Assembly: GCA_022560025.1 (NCBI GenBank)
Contig: JAFISE010000064.1
Location: 50,004 to 114,003 of the forward strand
Length of the DNA: 64,000 bases
Direction of reading: 5' to 3'
DNA from: Stagonosporopsis chrysanthemi
Taxonomy: Eukaryota; Ascomycota; Dothideomycetes; Pleosporales; Didymellaceae
The notes beneath the pieces are model-generated. The model did no database searches, was not told the DNA's origin, and saw only the letters and a program-made list of their open reading frames with translations. A program made the translations under genes and the position numbers. The stretch's first letter is position 1. The number at the start of each line of letters is the position of its first letter. Below are positions 10,006-21,624 of this stretch, one piece after another.

Positions 10006-13000
10006 GTTTCTGGAATTGGGAGATGTTCAGAAGGAGGTGGAATTCAGAAGTGTCCGTGGTGGTTGTGCTGGGTGGCTGAGTCGAGTTGGTATATATGGAA
10101 AGAGGTTGGTAAATATATATGACAGTGTCGGATGACAGTGAGCTTCAACATTGCACCAGTGGATGTTGATGTACACAATAAAGTAACACAGAGAGAGATG
10201 TTATGTAGTCTTGGAGCGAATTTTGGCCAGTGCAACTCTCAGAATATCGGTGCCTGCCGAATTATAATTATTTGGACCACTGCTCCCATGGGACGAAGTA
10301 ACAGCAACTGCATCTGATTGGATACATGATCTCTGGAGGACAGTCTTCAGGATAAAGGCTTGGGTTTCGGCCACTCATAGAGTTACTGGCTTGCTGATAC
10401 CACGGTATGTGTACGTGGTTCCATGGTTAGGGGTGGTCTGCACATTTTGTCCTTGCCAATGCGGAAGCTGGGGATGTAAAGCCTCTGGAGCAAGAAATAT
10501 TCATGACAGCGACTCGCAAAGATTGGAGTTGCGTGAAGCGTTGCATTGTGTATATGTTGCGTTGATCTGGTCTTGCTAAGCTCAATCGTGTTCCGGCGAG
10601 TGCGAACTGTGGAAGGCGGGCGAAGGGACTTAAGTAATACGTTCATCAGCAAACAAAGATTCACATTACTACGCTGGAGACAAAGAAATTAGAACTGTGT
10701 TGTCCACACTCATCAAATACCCCATCCGAAGAAAACGATATCTTTTTGAGCGGGTGCTCTAGCTAGGCTTTTGACAGCTTCCCGTCACGAGATTGCAGTG
10801 TCTTGCTTCATGCAAACCTGGGTGCAGAACAGTAGTACATCTGTGGGTCTTAGCGCTTGTTATATTGATTGGCGATCTGGATGTCTCGTATTGTTTCGGT
10901 GGGTTGTGTCGGCGGCTTCTACTTGAGTGGGGAATGGACTTCTGCCCGCTCATTGGTTGAAGACCCCTGTTGAAGCGGTTCTACAATCGACGTCTTACAA
11001 CATCAATTGATGTTCGACAACAGGCGACAGAATCTCTTGCGCGGCTACCTCTAATCTTGGTTGATAACGGATTATTCGTGTGGTGCAAGCGCGATTCACT
11101 ACGTAGAATGTCGCTCGGAGGGGTATGCGATGAAGAGATTGCTGCATCTCGAACATCCACAAACAGTAGGAGCCAAGCAGAAGGATCATTATGGACATAA
11201 AGCAGCTCCGGACCCTCATTGGCAGAGCGGATGCATCTGGCCCATGTCGACTTGCAAACAATATGCGGGAGCGTTATGAGGAGGCATGATTGTCCTGAAC
11301 GGGTTAGGCTTGTCATGCGCGGGGACTACGGTCAAGAACAATGGGTATGAAAGGTGACGACGGCGAATGCATACCTGAGAGATGCGGTATGAAAAATCTT
11401 ACAATTGCTTGTCAACAATGCTCTTCCTATGTTGACCTGGAAAAGACACTAGACGGATTCGTCCGCCCAGAAGATGAAGACATGGCATCTGAAGCGTTGA
11501 TTGGTCCACGGCCTGCTGAGCTTTGTGCCAGGTATGTACAGTACTGCTGGCTGCTGTCCAATACGTCTTATTGCCAGCACTGAGAAGGAACTGTCGTGAC
11601 GTGCTCCACAGGAAACCCTGTTCTGTCGACAAACGTCCGCGCTCTTGATTGGGCTGTATCCTTGAAACTCTCGCAAGTTCAGGAAATTTGCTGTTGACCT
11701 GAGAACGGTGGTAGTACAATTGTCGAGAAGCTGTGGATGATAAGCGCCCAGCCCTACTCGCCATAAGGTCAGGACACCAAATGGAGGCTAAAATCTGCAG
11801 CTCGCCCTCGCCCTCAATTTTCCATCTCTTTCGAGTTCCAGCGGCTTCTCCTCTATATCGATGCACGAACAGTCAATACATGACGAATGTCCTACCAGTC
11901 AGCTCTTTGCATGATTTACTATTCCGGTGGTATGCTATCGGAGCAGGGCGCAAGAGTACATCGTCGGTGATCGGCCGCATTACAGGCCACTCAGAGACCG
12001 CCACGTGGGGTAAAAATCGTTGGACATCTGAGTTAGATCCGGGCGCTGACACGACGTTCTGCTCGAACCTGAACATGCTGTAGAGCACTTCCGCCTCCTC
12101 ATTCACCAGTGGCAGGGAGGCGAGGTTCCCACGACGGTTACAATGCGACATGAAGAAGACGACATCCAGCAGTGCAACACGCACGCCGCAATATCGAACG
12201 GAGCGACGAAAGATCTGAAACAGACAACAGCCCTTACGAACCATAAGGCCATCCCTAAAGCAACGTCCTGCAATTTTTGCATACAGCGAAGCCTTGGGAA
12301 CGACACGGACTCTCTCACCTTGCGTACACGAGTGAGCCACTCTTCAGACGACAGATGGTACACACAGACGAACAGGGATAAAATAAGATCGCACATGGTA
12401 CCAGGGGATGGCGGAGCCGCAAGTTCCTATGAGCGCAGTACAGGCACCCGGCAAAAGGACATCAGGAAGCTGGGTGAGCAGGTGCACAGGCCAATGGTGT
12501 TTCTTCGGCCGGGGATGCAAGTACTAGCGAAGACGGCCTAGCGTCATCACGTGCATATTTGAGCCAGAAAATTACCCCTCGCGCGTCACGACAACACCTC
12601 ATCGAACCTCCGAGTCCGCCAACACATGACAGCCGTCGCTGTTCCGGAGGTTAGCTGTCGCTTCTCTCATACTGTTCGCAACTGAGCTTCGAGGTTCTGA
12701 AAGCGGGACGCCGTGCCTTACCCGCTGGGCCGTGCACGACCACTCTTTTCCTCTATTTGCGGCTACGCGACGTTCACGGATTGGACAGCTTCGGCCCCCA
12801 TCAATGGCACAGCGGCTATCATCGCCAACTGCCAGAACACGACCAATCATGCGGTTTCAAAACATTCTGTTCATTATTGAGATATGAAGTGGAGATACCG
12901 AAGGAAGCGATTGTAAGAGGTACCGCTCGGCAAGCTCCTCCTTACTTTCCCACCAGCCAGTGTCAATCTTTGCTTTGCCGACCAACCCAGACGCCGAAAA

Positions 13001-13079
13001 TGAATGGATTCCAATCCGAAAAAGAAACAACCCCAGGTTGTACCTGAAACTTAGACGCCACGCTCCGATCATCGCCGGT
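10006..13079. other. Gene-poor tract
   Basis: Three kilobases with no gene I can support. Minus-strand frames at about 11399-11866 and 11873-12340 (155 codons each) have mixed composition and no recognisable domain. They could be relics, but I see no motif, splice pattern or repeat tying them together. Confidence 0.4.
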
Positions 13080-13418
13080 TCAATGTCCAACTTGCTGCAA
13101 TCTACGGTTACGCTCGCATCCAAGCTCATAGATTTCGTAGTCCAGTCCTCGAATCATTTCCAACGATTTGTCGATCGATGCACGGAACTTGTTGCCATCA
13201 CGCTGCCAGCGATTGACGCGTTCGACCTCGGCGGCCCGGCGGCGCATCTTGGTGTCGATCTTCTCGCAGAGCTTGCACTTGGTTCCTGTAGGAATCGTCT
13301 GCATGATGAGTTTCATGCCACACGTTTCACCGATTCGGTACTCCTTGGCACAGTGCTGGCGGAAGTGACCCCACTTCCAGTCGCCGCATCCGAATCGATG
13401 TTGGTCGTAGAAGCACAT
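13080..13418 (-). CDS. Small Cys/His-rich protein with coiled-coil tail
   Basis: A 112-aa protein starting at ATG 13418 (MCFYDQHRFGCGDWKWGHFR). The N-terminal half carries regularly spaced potential metal ligands (C2, H7, C11, H18, H22, C23, C33, C48, C51). The second half (about 55-108) is charged and heptad-like (MRRRAAEVERVNRWQRDG), so probably a coiled coil. From memory, similar short proteins with this Cys/His start recur in dothideomycete genomes without assigned function. An upstream CAG|GTGAGT donor near 13507 and an acceptor near 13435 suggest a 5' UTR intron, because a TGA lies in frame two codons before the ATG. A long plus-strand frame over the same DNA is a shadow. Confidence 0.6.
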   Translation of the reverse strand: MCFYDQHRFGCGDWKWGHFRQHCAKEYRIGETCGMKLIMQTIPTGTKCKLCEKIDTKMRRRAAEVERVNRWQRDGNKFRASIDKSLEMIRGLDYEIYELGCERNRRLQQVGH

Positions 13419-15352
13419 GTTTCAAGCGGAAGAGCTGGATTGTTTCGAGCTTACCTATCATTAGTCCTGTCCTACGGATGTTTGGTTGGCAATGCTTGTC
13501 GACTCACCTGGCGTCTCGACGTTCACACAACCGGTCTCGATAGTCCGACTGTTGGGTTGCTCGATGGGTCAGCTCAGGGGCTATAGCCAGCTTGATAACT
13601 GGTAACATACATTGGATGGTTGGCTGAGAGAAGGTCTTGTGTACAAGCCTTCGGTTTGGCGTTGGAGAAAGAGCAGGCACAAGGGTGATAGAGTCTCAAG
13701 AGATGGAAATTGCTCAGCAATGTTGGTGTTTGACTGGAGGTCTGGTTGACTGTGAGCTTGATGAGTCCATTCTCAGGGAGAACATGCCGCTATTTATGCT
13801 CTCGAGCGGAGGACATCCTAGCCCAGGCGTCGACGCTTTTCGTTACGGGCCTTTGCCGCTGTCAAACCAGAGAACGATAGCATGGCCTGTCCTTCTGCAG
13901 AACATGGTGGTACCCCACCTGCCTGTGGCCAACGATATCGCCACGATCAATGGATACCGCTCATTCTGCCGCTAAAGTACTGCGGAGACGGGCTGCAATG
14001 ATACCCTAGGCCGTGCCGGCGTTTCCAGCTGCAGAAGGATATCACACTGCTAAGGGATCACCGCATTGTGGCTCCACGAACCGCGCGTTCTGGTCCAGTT
14101 GAAGGGAAAATGCCTCAACTTCCCTGTCTCTGTGTATCAGACGGCGCCTGTCTTTGACTTTGAACGGTCTGTAGACGTACGGTTCGAGCCATCAAATGTG
14201 TAGTATGGCGGGTATCCGTGAAGCGAGATCAGTCACGTGCTGCAAAATCCATGCTGAGCTATGGACCGGCCCATAGGTTCAAAGAGCGAGACGGCCATTG
14301 GCCAATTGAGATCAATTTGCTGGCAAATTCAAAATCCCTGAAATCAAGCGGGTTTCCCGGCCAATCTCGAGCAACGAAATTTCTCACGTCAATCAAAGGA
14401 CACGAAGTCTTGCCGAGCATTTTCTGGATCATTGAGTAGGCTCTGCATGCGAATTGCTTTCAGTGTTGTCTCATGCATCTGCTTGTTTCCGAAACCCCTT
14501 GTCATTTCGTGTTCAATCCTCCCCCCATTTGCGGTCCCTTGGGTTTGACCCTAGCCTCTCGCATTCAGTCACGCTAATACTCGTGTGTAGTCTCAGACCC
14601 ATTCACCGATGGCCTTCGATCACCCCTCTTGTCCACTGAGCAGTCAAGGCGTCATTCTTGGCTGACACAAAATTTGCCAACCCTCCAAGCACGAGCTCAA
14701 CGCAGTTTCGGCCAGTCACCTTATCTGCATATGCTGCAGCGCCGGTCCTAGACATCACATCCGGTCATTCCATGCCTCCACTAGCACGCTAGTAATGACC
14801 GCATGCATGTTGCATTGCACCGTCGGTACCCTTTCATTCAGCTGATCAATCTCTCCACTCAACGGCTCGGTCTTCCCGCGTCCGACCTATTGTTGACGTG
14901 CTAGACCATGCACGCTGACAGGCATGCCTCTCTTAGATAACAAGATGGCGTGAAGTTTATGCGGCACCTAGCCCGTCATTGCATGTCGAATCAACCATCT
15001 GGACCCCGGGAACACACTAGAACCGGCCAAATCATGCCCCATCGGAGATCCTCTGACGTGGCGAGCGCGGTTTGGTTGATCGATGAGGAGAGGATATCCC
15101 GAACCTTCACCTCGCCATCAGTCATGGATGTTACGAATCAACCTGTATTGACTCCCGCACCTGTTACCGTAGTTTTCGCGAGAGACCGCGTATCCACAGC
15201 CCGCAGGAAAAGCGCCACTTTTGGGCAATTTCAGTCTACTGTCGGGCTATTCTCACCGGTGACTATGCCAATACCTGATTCTGGGTGCAGGATGTGCCAA
15301 TGGCTTCCAAGACTGTGAATACGGTGGCAAGACGTTGCACCTTTCCCAGTCA
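13419..15352. other. Gene-poor tract
   Basis: The first part is the presumed leader of the small Cys/His gene. The rest shows no supported gene, RNA or repeat. Confidence 0.4.
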
Positions 15353-15604
15353 TCAAAAATGCCACAATGTCTGAAGGAGCAATTTCTCCATGTCTTCAGA
15401 CCGATAACTTAACTCCTGTAGTTTGAAATCATATCTCAAGACGTCCCATAGACGCCGCGCGTTGAATTCATTGGAATTGCTGTGGTCAACATTCTGCAAA
15501 TGAGATGGTCGAGTGAGGTGTTGTGGTGTCGTCTGAAAACGGTCTCGCGTCGTGCACAGAGCCACACCAGCCATCATAACAAACACCAGAACTGCGACCT
15601 TCAT
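15353..15604 (-). CDS. Candidate small secreted protein
   Basis: An 83-aa frame from ATG 15604. The start MKVAVLVFVMMAGVALCTTRD is a textbook-looking signal peptide: a basic residue, a hydrophobic core of about 14 residues and a plausible cleavage near Cys/Thr. The mature part is polar and Arg/Leu-rich (FNARRLWDVLRYDFKLQELS) with no further Cys. It stands alone in gene-poor DNA, a typical setting for effector-like genes. No homologue is recalled, and a chance frame remains possible. Confidence 0.33.
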   Translation of the reverse strand: MKVAVLVFVMMAGVALCTTRDRFQTTPQHLTRPSHLQNVDHSNSNEFNARRLWDVLRYDFKLQELSYRSEDMEKLLLQTLWHF

Positions 15605-17289
15605 GCGGCCGTCCACAAACCTTGCAAATAGCCTGTCGACCTATCGTTTGCTGGCTGATTTTGCCCCATCGCGTCTTGATGACTTTCTCGTGCTCTTTGT
15701 CGTCATGTTAACAGGAACTTGGCCCTCAAGGTGGCCGTTGGCTCGCCCTCGAGCCACAAGCTGTACTTCTCGTGATGGGGTGACGTTGAATTTCGCTACA
15801 AGGCCGTCCGCATCGCTACTAACTCACATGACGAGAAGTTTGCGCTGGGTACGGTCCTCGCGCATGGACTGCGGAGGGTAAGGAAGCATGGTCGCACGCA
15901 ATTTTGATCAGTGGACGAGCTCAAGCTGTGCGCGTGTGGGTCGGGACCGCGGTCGCCGCACCATGCTCTGTGACTGGTGGGTATGGAGCAAGTGCTGGAT
16001 TGGTGGGTTGTGACTTGTGAGGTGGGTCAAAGTCGGCCTGGCCTGGTTATGTGCATGTCCCCGCGGTCAGAAGTGAATTGGTTGGCCAGATAGATTGCTG
16101 TACGTTGCACATACGCCGAGCTCTTGACGAGCATTTCAGGCAAAGATTAGCAAAGATGGGTACTCACACAACAGGGCAAAGACAGGCTATAAGTAGTCTT
16201 TTCGTGGGCTGCTTCCTTTACTGAGCTTTGAAAAGGCGGCTGGAAAGCTGCCTTATCCGTCACATCACTCAGGGAATGGGGGTGGGCAAGAGGCGGGCAC
16301 GGCGGGGTGCCAGGCTGAAATTTCTGACTGACCATGCCCCCCTCCAGCATGTGCAAGGAGCTGAGGACTTTGGCTCAAAAGCGGATGGCTTTGAGTATGC
16401 AGCTATCATCTAGTTGCATATGCAAGGCAGTAGAAGAGTGGACCAACCTGAATCGGCCGTTACCTTGATCAACGTCGGGCTGACAAGCAGCCACAGACTT
16501 GCCCACATATAGTGACCTGAGCCTGAAGCTATTCGTGACAGATTCACTCTGTCCAGGTTTTCACATTGCTTCGGGCAGAGTCTGTACTGCAAGGGATCCT
16601 TTAATCGATGCTACTTTCTTTCACAAACACCGACGGCATGCTCGGGGTTCCCAACAATCGGGAGGCTACTTTGCACGTGGCGTAGGTACAGAACAGGCGA
16701 TGAAAGCAAGCATACATCACCAACCCGCTGTTCCGTGCTATGACGCAAGTTGAGGGGTACAGATGAGTGTTGTACGGAGGTAGAAACCCCATCGAAGCGC
16801 CGAAGGGCCGCCCTGCTTGGAACAGCAGGTCGTCCTGAGTTGCTTCGGTAACACCTACCACACGGCGCCCCCGGCATCTGCATCAGCTGCTTGGTCCCAG
16901 GAGCCTGGACTCGAGGTTCGACGTGCATGTATCAGGTTCCTACTGTGCTTCTTTGAGGTCTCACAAGCCGTAAGACAGCCCTTTCGATACGCGTCAATAG
17001 GTGAACCACGTCTTGACGTCTGAAAGACAGAAGCAGAAGAGTCACACAGCAAGGTTGCGAAGCTGACTTGCAGCAATTCGGAAAAGCGCGCCGCACAGCA
17101 TCGTGTATCAATGAGCGGTGTCAGTCGGCTCAGTTGCAATAGGACCGACACGCCATGCTGAGCTAGCATATGGTTCTAGGGGCGATAGTGGGGTAGAAGT
17201 TCGACGGAAAACCCATGGAAGGCGACATTTGTGTAGACGCCCGTACCATCTGAAACAGTCTTGCAATCGGTCGGCGCGAATGTAAGCGC
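15605..17289. other. Gene-poor tract
   Basis: I see no supported gene, structural RNA or repeat here. Confidence 0.4.
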
Positions 17290-17760
17290 TTAACGGCCTT
17301 GTGGCAGGCTTTCACTCGGACTGAGAATACCCTCTTCAGCAGCATATCCAGATTCCAGCGTTTCTTCCGAAGCCGGTGGGCATTCAGGTCGGAAGCGAGT
17401 CCGCCTTAGATTGCTCAGACGTGCAGCAGCGTGCGTCTTTAGTGTCAACCTGTCTAAGCGAGAAAGGTAATCATCCCAGTCCGACAGCGGCCGTTGAACA
17501 ATTACGAAGTACAGCACGTCCCGGACGTTGATCAATGCGCCTTCTTCTGCAACGGAAGTTCTCTGGAACATTGGGCGGTAAATAGCGGATGTATATGTCT
17601 CTGCCATGATTGCTATAGCCCTTTCAATTTGCGATGAGCGAGCGCCGTCGAACTCAAGCAGCAACGTGGGCATGTTGATCAGATGGCTCGGATCCCTTGG
17701 AAAACATCGAGCAACCGCAAGAGCAGATGTATCGAGGGACATGCACCGCATTGAGCTCAT
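17290..17760 (-). CDS. Hypothetical protein
   Basis: A 156-aa frame from ATG 17760. The middle (MPTLLLEFDGARSSQIERAI and following) has globular composition with alternating hydrophobic stretches. The C-terminus is rich in Arg, Glu and Ser. No motif recognised. It could be a real orphan gene or a fragment of a relic. Confidence 0.3.
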   Translation of the reverse strand: MSSMRCMSLDTSALAVARCFPRDPSHLINMPTLLLEFDGARSSQIERAIAIMAETYTSAIYRPMFQRTSVAEEGALINVRDVLYFVIVQRPLSDWDDYLSRLDRLTLKTHAAARLSNLRRTRFRPECPPASEETLESGYAAEEGILSPSESLPQGR

Positions 17761-18493
17761 CGCGCACAACGTTGGACGGTCAAATCAGACGGACGACTGG
17801 TGTAGTTTGTAATGCTAGAGCATCGTAATAAGGAGCGAATACGGACCCGTAACGTCAGCAGCAAAGACAGCGAAACATCGCCCCGTCGGTATTGGTGCCA
17901 TACCTAGCATGATTGAGCAGATCCAGCATGTCAATTGGCGCGCGTCTACCTGGGTTGAACGTGACAGAGAAGGCGCAACATATTCTCACCTGACCACCCA
18001 TCATAGGTGCAACAGCAGGAGATAGACGGGGGAGCAGACTCAGTGGCTGTACAGTGTTGCCGACAAAGTCAGGTTTACTGGCGGGTGCGCTGTAGGCCGT
18101 GATTGGTCAAAGGCTCGAGCTTTGCTGATTGAAATGTTTCAGTACCTCAAGCTTCACTGTAAATCACGAATGAGACATCATAGCCTTGCCTTGTTGCAAT
18201 AAGTGGGGAAACTGTCATATGCTTCACTTGAAATCCGCGTGTGCAACCCAATCCGCACGGTTGGTCACGAACAGCAAAACCTTTAAAAAAGTTCCATGTC
18301 CAAACTTGTCAACGTTGTAATTTCCATAGATGGATAAAGTTCCATGCGCTTCTGCATATAAGTTACCCGTTGCAACTCCTCCCCTGTTGCTCTTCTGCTC
18401 ATGTCTTGTTGCTCTTTCCGTTCTTTCGTATATGGCAAGTCAGTCTGATATATACATCATCGCGTTGTCCGTGGATAAACAATGGCTTTTAAT
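17761..18493. other. Intergenic
   Basis: Nothing supported between the hypothetical frame and the 3' end of the decayed gene. Confidence 0.4.
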
Positions 18494-21002
18494 CTACATA
18501 TCCGAGTACTTCATGCCAGTAGCAGATTCCATCTGCCGTGTTAAACGATCTACTGTACCCTCGATCTTGTTACCGAACTCTGTGCGAAGGTACTGAAGAG
18601 TGTCGTGGCTGCCGGGAACGCCAATCGCCAACTTCTCAAATAAAGTCTCTAGGACGTCCTGCAATTTGTGAGTTCTGAGGTGTTGACCTCCATCAAGATG
18701 CGAGAATAGGGACTTTGCTGTGAGTACGGATAGAGTGCTGCAACCCTGAAGCCGAAAACTGAAGTAGTCGAAATGCCAGTCCCAAATTTCCTTCGTGATG
18801 AGCTTCTGTAGTGCTTTAAGTTGCTCTATCGGTGCTTGTTGAAATATATGGACCCCCCTTGATCTGGTAGACCACGTCAAGAGCCGCTCTTGATTGGCTG
18901 ACCACAGCTTGCAACTAATTAGAAGTAAGTCACAGCCTAGCGTACCGGACTTAGGGGGGTCTGCTCATTTCAACAACCATTATACTGAGGACAGCTCATG
19001 GTAAATTTGCATATAACCCATCAGATATGTCCAAAGCCGCCTGGCAGTGTCTTCAGACTGATATTCGCTGTCCTCATATGCCAACCGCATGAGCTGGCTC
19101 GGTGCGACGAGACTTTGATTTTGACTGAGGAATGGAATACGTTGAAGACATTGTTGTATGTCCTCCCACGTATTGGGTTTAGAGTTCTGGCCAGATACTG
19201 CTTGACATCCATGGTACTTAACTGCGAACTCGGCATCAGTTCAATGGATCGTCAAACCGCCTATCGTACGCATCATATTATAGATGTATAAGGCGTAGTA
19301 AAGACATGGAATCCGCCTTTCATACTCCGCGGTCGTGACACGAAGGAGGCAGTCCGAGATGTTGATTGCAGCTCAACAGTGGGTTTACATCTGGGTAAGA
19401 TTGCGGTGATTGAGGTGTTCGGAGCACGGTCCGGCCATCCAAGCGAGACCAGACAGGATCTCTTCGAATGTTCTCGATGAGTTCAACCATCTTCGAGCAT
19501 GATTTTGTAATGGGGAGAGATCTGTTTTGAAAGAAAGACTGTAGCTTTGCAAACACATTTGCAGCAAAGAGTCGAATGTTGCTGCCTGGAGATTTATCAT
19601 CACCAGCACATTGATGCACCGTAAAAACCAGCAGCTGCAAGACCACTAAGTGCCAGCCATGTATCTTCTGACTATGCACACTGTCTGGCATAGAGCGGGT
19701 CAGCCGATCGGCAAAATCATAGATCTGGCTGGGACCTGCTTTACTGTCAGTGCCTAAATCTTGCCACTCACTGAAAAGCAGCATCAGGGTATCAGACTCT
19801 CAGTGAAAAGTGTAACACAGTTCATCAACCGGCCTTTTACTCATCAGTCGGATACAATCACTATTTCTACCTACAGGTATAGGACTACCGTGTTTGATCA
19901 GGCCCGATCGTCCAGAGACAACCGAAAAGTCGAGTTTGTGTTGACCAAGACTTCGGATAATATCGGTTGCCGGAAGAAAGTATCTTGCTACCATCTCGTA
20001 CCTCATATCCTTCTTCTCGTTGGTGGCGCGCTTCATTATAGCGTCCACGCCCTGAACTTGATATGTGTACACTGCGTCCACAAACCGAGTGTCATTGCCA
20101 TCAAATTCTCGAAGAAGGAAGGAGTTGATCTTTGCGACCAACTTCCCAACTCCTGTGTTAACGAGGAAAGCCTTGGCAACAGGGGAAAGCTTGCTATCTG
20201 AGCACTCCCGAACAATGCCATATAAGATATTGCGGTCTTTCGTGATCTTCTCGAGAAATGCTAGGAAACTCTTCTCATGTTTCTCTGCTTCGATTACTCG
20301 CTTTAGTGGTCGTTGCTCTTCCTGAAAGGCCTCGGCTGCCACTTACTCTTGGCCACTAGCCTCTTCCATTGGCGCGCAATCGACTGAGAGTAGAGTAGTG
20401 GTCTTGTGTTCATCATCGTGATTGATAGCCAACTCTGTTCCGGTTGAAATTGGATTTCCGCTTGATTCTCCAAAACCATTACAAGAGCTGCCGTTGTTGA
20501 ACTCTTTACTGCTGTAGAAGAGGCGTAGCTTGCAGCACTGGGATGGCACTGTTTTTTGCACAGACCAGATCGTCGAGAACTTCTTGTAGAACTAAGGCGA
20601 AGAGTTCGTGTCTTCTGTCGGAAATTTTCTGCTCTGGAGTACGACCTGTCTGCCTCTTGTGCTCCAGAGTCTCCTGTTACTGGGCAAAAATGACTTGACG
20701 CAGGCTGTCAAGACGTGCCTTGGTTATCTTCTGAGCAGCGGTATGGCTCTCGCGCACGAGTGTACCCCGTCTGCGAGAAATTCGAGGTTGTTGTTTAAGT
20801 AAGCAGTACTGCCAGTGTTGTCGGAACGCACAATGCTGGACCCCGCGGCTAGCCTGAGTAACGGTACTTTTGCCATTGTACAATGTGGCTTCGAACACAG
20901 CACCATGTGCCATGAATACTGCCAGGATAGGGTCACACAATGAATCTCAGAAGCGACCAGTCGATCTCGTGATATACAGGAGGAAAAGGTCGACAAATAC
21001 AA
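18494..21002 (-). pseudogene. Large decayed gene with stops, a frameshift and MITE insertion
   Basis: A continuous trail of protein-like sequence runs right to left through this block but is repeatedly broken. In-frame stops occur at TAA 20677-20679 (FAQ*QETLEH), TAA 20343-20345 (SGQE*VAAEAF) and TGA 19800-19802 (CYTFH*ESDTL). A frame change falls at a six-T run (20552-20557). A MITE-like element (18837-18975) sits inside the 3' part, splitting MGYMQIYHELSS from APIEQLKALQKLI. The three stops fit CAA-to-TAA or CGA-to-TGA changes. The longest intact piece (19803-20342) includes FLEKITKDRNILYGIVREC and ends near KRPVDELCY. I do not recognise the family. Some breaks could be short introns, but the stops within otherwise continuous frames argue for decay. 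Confidence 0.6.
18837..18975. mobile_element. MITE-like element, copy 1
   Basis: A 139-bp element with terminal inverted repeats. It begins TGTTGAAATATATGGACCCC and ends with the complement of TGTTGAAATGAGCAGACCCC (about 19 of 23 positions match). No transposase frame and no clear target duplication. It interrupts the decayed gene. Confidence 0.7.
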
Positions 21003-21095
21003 TAAGCAGGAAGGCTGTCTGGTGGCTTTTTATTCCACAAACTGACTAAGGGGTTTGCATTTTTGAGCTTGGACACAGCAAATATTACCGATGCT

Positions 21096-21217
21096 TGTTG
21101 AAATGTATGGACCCCCCTTGATCTGGTAGACCACGTCAAAGGCCGCTCCTAATTGGCTGACCACGGCTTGCAACCAATCAGAAGCAAGACACAGCTTAGA
21201 AATGTGCGGACCCCCCA
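21096..21217. mobile_element. MITE-like element, copy 2 (rearranged right end)
   Basis: Shares with copy 1 the left end and about 90 bp of interior (for example GATCTGGTAGACCACGTCAA and TTGGCTGACCAC). Its right end reads GAAATGTGCGGACCCCCC, the same sense as the left terminus and not its inverse. It therefore looks truncated or rearranged. It lies just upstream of the decayed gene. Confidence 0.62.
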
Positions 21218-21624
21218 ACGAAAGACACTCTCAAACGCTTGCAGGAAGGAGTAAGACTTTTTGTCAAATAACCGTGCGCATGAATTTGCCGCACAAGAGA
21301 CTCAAGCTTGTGTAACAGCATGTATCGCTCCGACGACAAGGTTAGGTAATATAGTGCCGGTGGGAGACAAAGACGAAGTGTCAAACCACAAAACTTACAT
21401 GGTTCGCCAGTGCATATTGCTTTGCATATTGCCTGCACGATACCACACGCCACAAATCTTGACAGTGTAGACGATGTGCAGACAGTGAGTCCGTGGATAT
21501 GCGCAGATGCATCAAGTCTGTACTGTATAGGTTCGGAATGCAAACTGGCGAGCTACTGCACATACTGATACATAGCATGTGTATAGAGTTCTTCCAAAAT
21601 CTCTCTCCAGCAAGTGCAGCCCTT
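21218..21624. other. Intergenic, downstream of acid trehalase
   Basis: Probable 3' UTR and spacer. Nothing else supported. Confidence 0.4.

Noticed and set aside
12960..13586. 208-codon plus-strand frame over the small Cys/His gene
   Set aside because: The opposite strand has ligand spacing and a coiled coil. The plus frame has no motif.
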